This document shows, one piece after another, positions 33,545-42,073 of a DNA stretch of 64,000 nucleotides. Location of the stretch: assembly GCF_029813785.1 (NCBI RefSeq), contig NZ_JARVKY010000020.1, forward strand, positions 62,001-126,000. Reading direction: 5' to 3'. Numbering within the stretch: position 1 is the first letter of the stretch; each line of letters begins with the position of its first letter. The notes under the pieces were generated by a model that was not told the DNA's origin, did not search any database, and saw only the letters and a program-made list of their open reading frames with translations. A program made the position numbers and the translations under genes. The stretch is from Streptomyces sp. DH41 (GTDB lineage Bacteria; Actinomycetota; Actinomycetes; Streptomycetales; Streptomycetaceae).

Positions 33545-34081
33545 TCATCCCTGAAGCCGGCTCCGCATCTGCGTCAGGCGCCGGTCGAAACGAAGGTTGA
33601 ACCAGGTCAGCCAGCCCAGGAAGGCGACTGCCAGAGCGAGGGTCAGGCTTCCCGCGACGACGGAGCCGGAGACGAACCAGGCGACCGACGTACCGAGGAA
33701 GACGAGGGCCAGGAGCGGGAACGCCCACCAGCGGTTGCGCCGCAGCCGCCGCTGCCGGGAGTCGACCAGCGCCGCGAGGGCCTGTCGGCGTCGAGGATCC
33801 TCGGGGGGCGGTCCGCCCTTGAGGATCCGCCGCTCCATGGCGGGCACGTCGTCCGGCTCCGCACCGGTGTCCCGCGCGTCGTGCCGACGGCGACGGCGCA
33901 CCAGGAACACGATCCAGACGCTCATCAGCGCGGCACCGACGAGCGCCGACGGCCACGCGTCGGCCCCGTTGAAGAGCAGTCGCACCACCAGGCCCACAGC
34001 CAGCGCCACCACCCCGATGACCGACAGCCTGTCCTGCCATCGCGGCTCGGTGAATTCGTCGCGCCGCTCTCGTCTTCTCAT
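33545..34081 (-). CDS. Membrane protein of unknown function
   Basis: 178 aa, ATG with GAGGGG upstream. Two pairs of hydrophobic segments (LSVIGVVALAVGLVVRLLF, LVGAALMSVWIVFLV, FPLLALVFLGTSVAWFVSG, LTLALAVAFLGWLTW) separated by a charged cytoplasmic loop rich in Arg (RRRRRHDARDTGAEPDD and RRQALAALVDSRQRRLRRN). The C-terminus is basic. No family recognised. It converges with the response regulator gene with 70 bp between stops. Confidence 0.8.
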   Translation of the reverse strand: MRRRERRDEFTEPRWQDRLSVIGVVALAVGLVVRLLFNGADAWPSALVGAALMSVWIVFLVRRRRRHDARDTGAEPDDVPAMERRILKGGPPPEDPRRRQALAALVDSRQRRLRRNRWWAFPLLALVFLGTSVAWFVSGSVVAGSLTLALAVAFLGWLTWFNLRFDRRLTQMRSRLQG

Positions 34082-34202
34082 GTCCACCCCTCGGGCATCC
34101 GGCCCGGCCTCGTCGTGACGCCGAGTGACCGTCCAGGTACCCGCCCGGAAGGCGGGAACACTTCGGCCGGCACCGAAGCAACGGGCCCATAGCGTGCGGG
34201 AC

Positions 34203-34717
34203 ATGAGCGCAACGAACACCGCCGCCCCTGCCACGGCCACCGCCACCTCCGCCACGGCCACCGCCACCTCCGCCACGGCCACCGCCCCCGCCGACGCCGT
34301 CACCGGCATGGTCGGCCACGTCCTCGCCCTGGCCGCCACCTGGACCCGGTGGGACGGGCGGCCCGCGCACGTCGACGGCCGCGTCTACACCCCGCACAAG
34401 GCGATCCGGCGGGTCGCCGACCACATGGTCGACCATCTCGCGGAGCTGGAGGCGCGGTTGGCCGGTGAGGCGACGCAGCCCGACCACTGGCACGCCTCCA
34501 TGGTCACCACGGAGGCGGACCGGGCCCCCTTCACACAGGAGGACCTCGACGAGGCCCGCAGCCGCCTCGTCCGGCTCGCCCGCGTCTGGGCCAACCGCCT
34601 CGACACCCTCACCGACGAGCAGCTCGACCACTCGCCCGGCGAGGGCTGGAGCTTCCGCGAACTCGCCGTACACCTCACGGAATCCGTGTACTACGCCGAC
34701 GCGGTGGGAGACCTGTC

Positions 34718-34721
<4 letters not shown>
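34203..34721 (+). CDS. DinB-like four-helix-bundle protein
   Basis: 172 aa from ATG at 34203. The core has the DinB-superfamily pattern: a helix ending with PHKAIRRVADHMVDHLAELEARL, HWHASMVTTEADRAPF, a long third helix and GWSFRELAVHLTES. His residues at the expected metal-site spacing (DHMVDH, and the final His in HLTES) fit a metal-binding fold that includes mycothiol-dependent isomerases. The N-terminal 30 residues are a tandem heptapeptide (TATATSA) from a 21-bp repeat and look disordered. Its stop overlaps the next gene's GTG. Confidence 0.75.
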
Positions 34722-35518
<797 letters not shown>

Positions 35519-35611
35519 CCAGGGGACATCGTCCGGGACCTGCCGGGGACACGGGGCCTGGCGGGGCCTCCGCCCAGGTTTCACGCCAGGGCAGGCGGGG
35601 CGGCGGGCTGA

Positions 35612-35644
35612 GATCACCTACGGGTCGTTCAACGTTCATCTTCT
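35612..35644 (+). promoter_or_regulatory. Possible PHO box (three 11-bp direct repeats)
   Basis: Direct repeats with 11-nt period: GATCACCTACG, GGTCGTTCAAC, GTTCATCTTCT. The first and third keep the GTTCA-type core of the Streptomyces PhoP box with one mismatch or none. It is 52 bp upstream of the His-rich metallohydrolase start. Two of three repeats are good; a -10 is not evident. Confidence 0.35.
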
Positions 35645-35695
35645 TCCTCGATTCTCCTCGGAGCCGCGCACGGCGGCGGTATCCAGGAGGACTTC

Positions 35696-37414
35696 ATGGG
35701 GCACGGTCACGGGCACGGGCACACGCACGGCCATCACCACCACGGACACGCACACACGCACGACCACGAGGCCGCGCAGCCCCTGCCCGCCGCCTTCGAC
35801 ACCAGCGTCCCCGACGAGGCCCTGAGCCCCGAACAGCAGTCGCGCCGCGGCCTGCTGCGCCGCGCGGGCCTGCTCGGCGCCGGACTCGCCGCCGGCACCG
35901 TCCTCGCCCAGACCGCGACCGCCGCCCCCGCCCAGGCCGCGGGCAACGGCCGCCGCAAGAAGGGCTTCCTCTGGCTCGCCGGCGACCACCACATCCACAC
36001 CCAGTACAGCAGCGACGGCAAGTACCGCGTCGTCGACCAGGTCCGCCAGGGCGCCCGGCACGGCATGGACTGGATGGTCATCACCGACCACGGCAGCGTC
36101 ACCCACGCCAAGATCGGCGTGGAGAAGGTCAACCCGGACATCCGCGAGGCCCGGGACGCCCACGAGGACACCCTCGTCTTCCAGGGCCTGGAGTGGAACA
36201 TCCCGGCCGCCGAGCACGGCACCGTCTTCGTCCACCCCGGCCGCAACGAGGTCTCCGTCCTCAAGCAGTTCGAGACGGACTACGACGGCAGCGTGAAGGG
36301 TGCGGGCGACTCCACACCCGCCAACGAGGCCCTCGCCGTGGCCGGCCTCTCCTTCCTCGCCGACCAGGTCAGGCGGCGCAAGGTCAAGGACGCCCTGATG
36401 CTCGCCAACCACCCGGCGCGCAAGGGCATCGACTCCCCGCACGAGATCCGCGCCTGGCGCGACGCCACCTCCCGGGGCCACCAGATCGCCGTCGGCTTCG
36501 AGGGCGCGCCCGGCCACCAGGCAGCTGGCCTGCCCAAGCCGCTCGGCATGGGCCGCGCACGAGGCATCTACGACGGCAGCCCCGGCGCCAACTCCTTCCC
36601 CGGCTACCCGCTGGAGAGCTACCGCACCTGGGGCGGCTTCGACTGGATGACCGCCACCGTCGGCGGCCTGTGGGACAGCCTCATCGCCGAGGGCCGCCCC
36701 TGGTGGATCACCGCCAACTCCGACTCCCACCAGGTGTACGCCGACACCGGCGCCCGGGGCGGCGGCGACTTCGCGGCCAACGGCCGCTACGACGACCCCG
36801 TCTACGCCGGGAAGATCGACGTCACCCAGGGCGACTTCTGGCCCGGCCAGTACAGCCGCACCCACGTCGGCTCCGACGGCTTCAACTACGCCGCCGTCAT
36901 GGACGGCATCCGCGCCGGCCGCATCTGGGTCGACCACGGCCAGCTCATCAGCGGCCTCGACGTGCGCGTGTCCGGCGGCGGCCGCTGGGCGACGCTCGGC
37001 GGCGCCCTGCACGTCCGCAAGGGCACGCGGGTCACCCTGTCGATGGACGTGGCGCTGGCCGGCGGCCCCAACTGGGCCGGATTCACCCCGAAGCTGGCCC
37101 GCGTCGACGTCATCCAGGGCGAGGTGACCGGCGAGGTCGCCGACAAGGACACCTTCACCGCGCCGACGGCCCGGGTGGTCAAGTCGTACGAGGTGAACAA
37201 GGACACCGGCACCGTCCGGCTCACCTACGACCTCGGCCGCGTCGACCGCCCCGTCTACCTCCGCACCCGCGGCACCGACGGCAACCGCTCCGCCGTCGGC
37301 GCGCTGGGCGCCAAGGTCGACCCGGCCGGCCCCGCCATCGACGTCGTCGGCGACGCCGACCCGTGGCGCGACCTGTGGTTCTACTCCAACCCGGTATGGA
37401 TCCTGCCGTCGTGA
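35696..37414 (+). CDS. CehA/McbA-type (PHP-fold) metallohydrolase, Tat-exported, His-rich N-terminus
   Basis: 572 aa, ATG preceded by AGGAGG. It begins with a cluster of His residues (MGHGHGHGHTHG and HHHHGHAHTHDH) that could bind metals, followed by the Tat signal SRRGLLRRAGLLGAG and a cleavage-like AQTATAAPAQA. The exported part has PHP-type metal ligands: GDHHIHTQYSSDG, VITDHGS, NHPARKG and ITANSDSH. CehA/McbA relatives hydrolyse carbamate or phosphoester substrates. The next gene overlaps its stop. A PHO-like box upstream hints at phosphate control. The His tract before the signal is unusual. Confidence 0.9.
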   Translation: MGHGHGHGHTHGHHHHGHAHTHDHEAAQPLPAAFDTSVPDEALSPEQQSRRGLLRRAGLLGAGLAAGTVLAQTATAAPAQAAGNGRRKKGFLWLAGDHHIHTQYSSDGKYRVVDQVRQGARHGMDWMVITDHGSVTHAKIGVEKVNPDIREARDAHEDTLVFQGLEWNIPAAEHGTVFVHPGRNEVSVLKQFETDYDGSVKGAGDSTPANEALAVAGLSFLADQVRRRKVKDALMLANHPARKGIDSPHEIRAWRDATSRGHQIAVGFEGAPGHQAAGLPKPLGMGRARGIYDGSPGANSFPGYPLESYRTWGGFDWMTATVGGLWDSLIAEGRPWWITANSDSHQVYADTGARGGGDFAANGRYDDPVYAGKIDVTQGDFWPGQYSRTHVGSDGFNYAAVMDGIRAGRIWVDHGQLISGLDVRVSGGGRWATLGGALHVRKGTRVTLSMDVALAGGPNWAGFTPKLARVDVIQGEVTGEVADKDTFTAPTARVVKSYEVNKDTGTVRLTYDLGRVDRPVYLRTRGTDGNRSAVGALGAKVDPAGPAIDVVGDADPWRDLWFYSNPVWILPS

Positions 37415-37944
37415 CGCCGCCCTCCGCGCCGTACGCCATCGGCATCGACACCGACGCGACGACACTGCGCGAGGCCGACCACCTGCTCCAGGCGCTCGCG
37501 GCCGAACTCGACCTCCCCGAGGACGTCTTCGGCTGCACACACCTGGTGCGGGACGGCCGCCCGCGCGTCGCCCTGTCCCTCGCGGCCCACGCCGCCGGGG
37601 CGGAGCCGGTCCTGCGCACCGCCCGGGACCGGCTCACCGCCCAGGGGTACGAGGTCCGCGACGGCACTCCGGACGAGGTCGGCCGAGCCGTCCTCTACCC
37701 GGGCGCGGACGCCCTCACCGGCACGCTCACGCTGGCCGACCTGCTGGCGCGCTCCGCGATCGAGCGGGTGACCGTACTGGGCACGCCGGAGGAACCGCCG
37801 CCGGACATACGGATGGTGACCCGGGAACACGTCCGCCCGCAGTGGCAGGACGGCCGGCTGGTGCTGGCCGCCATGCCCGCCGCGGGCGGCGATCTGGTGC
37901 CGTTCGAGGACCCCGACCCGACGCCGTGCTGCGCGGACCACTGA
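37411..37944 (+). CDS. Hypothetical protein coupled to the CehA-type gene
   Basis: 177 aa, GTG overlapping the metallohydrolase stop (GTGA); an ATG at 37396 is the alternative. The protein has no recognised domain. Visible features are an Ala/Leu-rich helical first half, acidic loops, and a C-terminal end PTPCCADH with adjacent cysteines and a final His that could bind metal. It is likely made together with the metallohydrolase and may act with it; this is inference from coupling only. Confidence 0.75.
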   Translation: MTPPSAPYAIGIDTDATTLREADHLLQALAAELDLPEDVFGCTHLVRDGRPRVALSLAAHAAGAEPVLRTARDRLTAQGYEVRDGTPDEVGRAVLYPGADALTGTLTLADLLARSAIERVTVLGTPEEPPPDIRMVTREHVRPQWQDGRLVLAAMPAAGGDLVPFEDPDPTPCCADH

Positions 37945-37981
37945 CCGGTCCGCACGCGACGGCGGCCGGGCCGGCCGGGAC

Positions 37982-38647
37982 CTAGTCGGAACCGGGGCCG
38001 GGGCGCAGTACGGCGAACAGCCCGCGTGCGCGGGTGCCGTCCGGCAGACGCCAGGAACCAGCGACGTGGCCGGTGGCCTCCGGTGGCCGCACGGGTGTTT
38101 CGCCCACAGCGGGGCTCAGGGCCCGGTGCAAAAGGAGGGCCGTGCCGTCCTGTGCGCGCAGCTCGGTGCCCGTCCGGTGGTCCGTGGCGCTCGTGGTGGC
38201 GGCCGCGAGGGCGGGACCGTCACCGACGCGGGAGCGGGTGACCTCCCGGTCGGGGACGTCGCTGGTGTTCTGGTCCTGGGCCTCGGCCCGGCCCTCGACC
38301 AGGGCCACCAGCTGGTCCACCAGCACCGGGTCGTGACAGCCGTCGTACACCCAGCGCCGCCCCAGTACCCCGTGCTCCATGGTGCCGACGAGGGCGTCTT
38401 CCGCCCCGTCGAGCGGGGCGCCGCGATAGGCGAGCGGCACCAGGTAGGCGGACGGGTGGGTGCCGGAGGTGTCGGTGACCACCATGAACTCGATACCGAC
38501 CTCACCTTGCGGGTCGTCCAGCCGGAAGCCGCCCGCGTTGACCAGTTCCGGCTCGCCCGTGCCCCGGTACCACGGCCGGGAAGGCAGCCAGGAGGCGAGC
38601 AGCTCGAGCTTGGTCGGCTTGAGCGTGGTGTGGTGGATGACGGCCAT
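37982..38647 (-). CDS. Maltokinase N-terminal cap-like domain protein
   Basis: 221 aa, ATG with GGAAGGAA upstream. The first ~140 residues match the Mak_N_cap fold (MAVIHHTTLKPTKLELLASW, then MEHGVLGRRWVYDGCHDP), normally the N-terminal cap of maltokinases. The kinase domain is absent, so the protein is a stand-alone cap plus a ~80-residue tail (WRLPDGTRARGLFAVLR). A role in binding a sugar, glucan or regulatory partner is possible. It is transcribed alone, 106 bp from aldO. Confidence 0.85.
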   Translation of the reverse strand: MAVIHHTTLKPTKLELLASWLPSRPWYRGTGEPELVNAGGFRLDDPQGEVGIEFMVVTDTSGTHPSAYLVPLAYRGAPLDGAEDALVGTMEHGVLGRRWVYDGCHDPVLVDQLVALVEGRAEAQDQNTSDVPDREVTRSRVGDGPALAAATTSATDHRTGTELRAQDGTALLLHRALSPAVGETPVRPPEATGHVAGSWRLPDGTRARGLFAVLRPGPGSD

Positions 38648-38753
38648 GCCGTGTGTTTCCTTCCGTCGACGGATGCGGCCCTCACACCTTGCCACCGGTG
38701 GCGGCGGAGCAGGGCGAAAGTGCCGCGCGGGGAGCCGAGGTGACCGGAGCAGG

Positions 38754-40010
38754 TCAGCCGCCCAGCACCCCGCGCACGAACGCGTTGGTGAACTTCCCCG
38801 CCGGGTCCAGCGTCCCGGTCAGCGCCCGGAAGTCGTCCAGCCGCGGGTAGAGCGCGCGCAGCCCGTCCGCCGGGGTCGTGAACACCTTGCCCCAGTGCGG
38901 GCGGGCCGCGAAGGGCGCCAGCGCCTCCTCCAGCCGCCGCACCACCGGCAGCACCGCCGCCGTGTCCTCGACCCACGTGAAGTGCGCCGCCACCGTGTCC
39001 CGCCCGTAGGCCGGGCTCAGCCACTGCTCGTCGGCGGCGACCGTGCGCACCTCGCACGTCTGGAGCACCGGTGCGACGGTCTCCCGTATCGCGTCCATCG
39101 CGCGCAGCGCGTCCAGGGCGTGCTCGCGCGGCATCAGGTACTCCGACTGGAGCTCGGCACCGCTGCTGGGCGTGAACTCGGCACGGAAGTGCGGCAGCCG
39201 CTCGTGCCAGGGACCCGGCACCCCGAACTGCTCGGTGCAGTTCACCGCGGGCATGCCCGGCACCGGGTGCATCTTCTCGGTGGCCGGCGCGGCGTACGGG
39301 AAGTCGGGCAGCGGCTGGTCGGTGCGCCGCTTCAGCCACACCTGCCGGAAGCCGGGAGCCCGCCAGTCCGTGAAGAGGCTCACGCTGTACGCCGCCGCCA
39401 TCACCGTGTCGAAGGACGCCGTGTCCAGTCCGGCGAGCGGCAGCTCGGTGAAGACGTGCTGCTCGACCTCGTAGGCCGGCTCCAGGTCGAGAGTGAGCGA
39501 GGTCACCACGCCCAGCGCGCCGAGGGAGGTCACCGCGCCGCCGAACCGCTCGTCGCCGCGCGCGACGGTCACCGTCGAGCCGTCCGCCGTGACCAGCTCG
39601 ACCTCGCGCACCACCGACGCCAGCGAGCCGTTGCCGACCCCGGAACCGTGCGTGCCGGTCGCCACCGACCCGGCGACCGAGATGTGCGGCAGCGACGCCA
39701 TGTTCGGCAGCGCCAGCCCCCGACCGTGCACCAGCCGGGCCAGCTCCGCGTACCGGACGCCGCCGCCCACCCGCACCGTACGGGCCGCCGTGTCGACGTC
39801 CACCTCGGCCGGCAGCGCGGCCAGCGACAGCAGGGCGCCCTCGGCACCGGGCTCGGCGATCTCGTTGAAGGAGTGCCCGCTGCCCAGCACCCGCACCCTC
39901 GCGCTGTCCGCCACCAGGGCCCGCAGCGCGTCCAGTGAGTGCGGCCGGAGCAGCTCCTTGGCCGTGTAGGTGATGTTGCCGGCCCAATTGGTCACGGTGA
40001 TGTCGCTCAT
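38754..40010 (-). CDS. aldO: Alditol oxidase (FAD-dependent)
   Basis: 418 aa, the length of the S. coelicolor alditol oxidase. It oxidises polyols such as xylitol and sorbitol at the terminal hydroxyl, producing H2O2. The VLGSGHSFNEIA segment contains H46, the residue that covalently binds FAD in the characterised enzyme, and the D-arabinono-lactone oxidase C-terminal domain follows (FRAEFTPSSGAELQSEY, PRLDDF, DPAGKFTNAF). The match to the protein as I remember it is near-complete over most of its length. Start ATG at 40010; no strong ribosome binding site. Confidence 0.95.
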   Translation of the reverse strand: MSDITVTNWAGNITYTAKELLRPHSLDALRALVADSARVRVLGSGHSFNEIAEPGAEGALLSLAALPAEVDVDTAARTVRVGGGVRYAELARLVHGRGLALPNMASLPHISVAGSVATGTHGSGVGNGSLASVVREVELVTADGSTVTVARGDERFGGAVTSLGALGVVTSLTLDLEPAYEVEQHVFTELPLAGLDTASFDTVMAAAYSVSLFTDWRAPGFRQVWLKRRTDQPLPDFPYAAPATEKMHPVPGMPAVNCTEQFGVPGPWHERLPHFRAEFTPSSGAELQSEYLMPREHALDALRAMDAIRETVAPVLQTCEVRTVAADEQWLSPAYGRDTVAAHFTWVEDTAAVLPVVRRLEEALAPFAARPHWGKVFTTPADGLRALYPRLDDFRALTGTLDPAGKFTNAFVRGVLGG

Positions 40011-40116
40011 ACCGCGAGAACCTACCCGGCGCGCCTGGAAGGGGCCCCGGGCGGGAAGCCGCACCGGCGGGGGCATACCGTGAGAAGTCGAACGCCTGAG
40101 CCGGGAGGAGACACGG

Positions 40117-41436
40117 ATGGGCAACCGCACCGCGCTGGTCGAGGATCTGATGGAGCGCTTTCCGCATGTGCCGCGGGAAGCCGTCTTCAAGGAGGACCTG
40201 CTCCGCGGCGGGGTGGCCTTCGACCCCTCCGCGCTGAGTGACAACGAGGACGGCGAGGTCAAGCCGAAGTCGTACTTCATCTTCTCCTTCGACCACGGCA
40301 CCCTGCCGGAGCTGGGCGAGGCCGCGCTGCGCCGCCCGCCCGAGGAGATCATCCTCACCGGCGGCCCCTACGACCTGCGCCGCACCGTCGTCTCGGTCCG
40401 CGTGAACCCGGCGTCCCCCTACCGGGTCGCCGCCGACGAGCACGGCCAGCTCGGCCTCTACCTCGACGGCAAGCGCATCTCGGACGTCGGCGTGCCGCCC
40501 ATGCCGGAGTACTACCGGCACAAGCTCGCCAACGGGAAGTCGGTCATGGAGGTGGCCCCGACCATCCAGTGGGGCTACCTGATCTATCTGACCGCCTTCC
40601 GGGTCTGCCAGTACTTCGGCGCCAAGGAGGAGTGCCAGTACTGCGACATCAACCACAACTGGCGCCAGCACAAGGCGGCTGGCCGCCCGTACACGGGCGT
40701 GAAGGACGTCGACGAGGTCCTCGAAGCGCTGGACATCATCAACACGTACGACACGGCCAAGACGTCCACCGCGTACACCCTCACCGGCGGCGCGATCACG
40801 TCGAAGGTCCAGGGCCTGGACGAGGCGGACTTCTACGGGCGTTACGCCAAGGCCATCGAGGAGCACTTCCCCGGCCGCTGGATCGGCAAGGTCGTCGCCC
40901 AGGCCCTGCCGAAGGACGACGTCCAGCGCTTCAAGGACTACGGTGTCCAGATCTACCACCCCAACTACGAGGTGTGGGACGAGTACCTCTTCAAGATGTA
41001 CTGCCCCGGCAAGGAGCGCTACGTCGGCCGCGACGAGTGGCACAAGCGCATCCTGGACTCCACCGAGGTCTTCGGCGCGCGCAACGTCATCCCGAACTTC
41101 GTCGCGGGCGTCGAGATGGCCGAGCCCTTCGGCTTCAAGACGGTCGACGAGGCCATCGCCTCCACCACCGAGGGCCTGCGCTTCTTCATGTCGCACGGCA
41201 TCACGCCCCGCTTCACCACCTGGTGCCCCGAGCCCACCACCCCGCTCGGCAAGGCCAACCCGCAGGGCGCGCCGCTGGAGTACCACATCCGGCTGCTGGA
41301 GGCCTACCGCGCCACGATGGACGAGTTCGGCCTGGCCTCGCCCCCCGGCTACGGTCTGCCCGGCGCCGGCCGCGCGGTCTTCTCGGTCAGCTCCTTCATG
41401 GACAGCCTGCCGGAGGACGCGACCGTCGAGGTGTGA
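40117..41436 (+). CDS. Radical SAM-like protein with C-x8-C-x2-C motif
   Basis: 439 aa, ATG with GGGAGGAG upstream. The three cysteines are in CQYFGAKEECQYCD, spaced C-x8-C-x2-C rather than the canonical C-x3-C-x2-C, so an unusual [4Fe-4S] site is likely. The core barrel-like segments (YTLTGGAITSK, YGVQIYHPNYEVWDEYLF, ARNVIPNFVAGVE, HGITPRFTTWCPEPTTPLG) suggest an AdoMet-radical TIM barrel. The substrate is unknown. It is transcribed on its own, convergent with the FHA gene and divergent from aldO. Confidence 0.8.
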   Translation: MGNRTALVEDLMERFPHVPREAVFKEDLLRGGVAFDPSALSDNEDGEVKPKSYFIFSFDHGTLPELGEAALRRPPEEIILTGGPYDLRRTVVSVRVNPASPYRVAADEHGQLGLYLDGKRISDVGVPPMPEYYRHKLANGKSVMEVAPTIQWGYLIYLTAFRVCQYFGAKEECQYCDINHNWRQHKAAGRPYTGVKDVDEVLEALDIINTYDTAKTSTAYTLTGGAITSKVQGLDEADFYGRYAKAIEEHFPGRWIGKVVAQALPKDDVQRFKDYGVQIYHPNYEVWDEYLFKMYCPGKERYVGRDEWHKRILDSTEVFGARNVIPNFVAGVEMAEPFGFKTVDEAIASTTEGLRFFMSHGITPRFTTWCPEPTTPLGKANPQGAPLEYHIRLLEAYRATMDEFGLASPPGYGLPGAGRAVFSVSSFMDSLPEDATVEV

Positions 41437-41456
41437 GCCGACGGGGGCCGAAGGTC

Positions 41457-41483
41457 ACCCCCGACGGGCGAGCCGACGGGGGT
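41457..41483. terminator. Terminator between convergent genes
   Basis: ACCCCCG / CGGGGGT stem (7 bp, 13-nt loop) between the stops of the radical SAM-like gene and the FHA gene, with further CGACGGG words inside the loop. It is placed for bidirectional use. Confidence 0.5.
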
Positions 41484-42073
41484 CAGCACAACGGTCGTCC
41501 CGGGACGCGCACCGTGAAGCTGACCAGCGGACCGAGCCACACCCGGTCGCCGTCCACCAGGGGCTCCGTGCGGCCGGGTACCAGGACCCGGTCGTTGATC
41601 CGCACCCCGTTGGTGGCGCCCTGCGGCACCTCCGTGAGCGAGGCCGTGCCGTCCTCGCCGTGGGTGACGCGGGCGTGCTGGGCCGACACCGTCGATTCCT
41701 CGGCGAGGAGCCCGGCCGCCTCCGGGGCCCAGTCGGGGTCCCGCCCGAGGGGCAGTTCCCCGCCGGGCGGCACCTCGAGACGGCTCCCGGCGCCGCGGAA
41801 CACCAGACGCAGTGCCGTGCTCCGGGACGGCGCCCGAGCGGGGCGCGTCGACGCCGGGCCGCCGGCCAGTGGCGACAGGCACGCCGGGCAGGAGGCGGTG
41901 CCCGCCGGGAGCCGGGCGCCGCAGTGCGGGCACGGGGCGAGGGGTGGCGCGGTGGTGGAGGGCGCCGCGTTGTCTTTCCTCCGCGGCGGCTGACCGGTCG
42001 ACGGGACCAGTTCCAGGCCGTCGTCCTCGGGCCCTCTCGCGTCGTCGTCGATCCCCTGGTCCGGCACCGTCAT
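41483..42073 (-). CDS. FHA-domain protein with zinc-ribbon
   Basis: 196 aa, ATG overlapping the AAA+ stop (ATGA). A zinc ribbon sits at about residues 48-65 (CPHCGARLP and CPACLSPL). The C-terminal half is an FHA domain: LPLGRDPDW, STVSAQHARVTH and GATNGVRINDR carry the phosphothreonine-binding residues. FHA domains recognise phosphorylated Thr, and a Ser/Thr kinase is encoded three genes upstream in the same operon. Cytoplasmic; no enzyme motif. Confidence 0.9.
   Translation of the reverse strand: MTVPDQGIDDDARGPEDDGLELVPSTGQPPRRKDNAAPSTTAPPLAPCPHCGARLPAGTASCPACLSPLAGGPASTRPARAPSRSTALRLVFRGAGSRLEVPPGGELPLGRDPDWAPEAAGLLAEESTVSAQHARVTHGEDGTASLTEVPQGATNGVRINDRVLVPGRTEPLVDGDRVWLGPLVSFTVRVPGRPLC

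Noticed and set aside
38116..41286. 1056-aa minus-strand frame
   Set aside because: Spans antisense of the radical SAM-like gene and alternate frames of aldO and the cap-domain gene.
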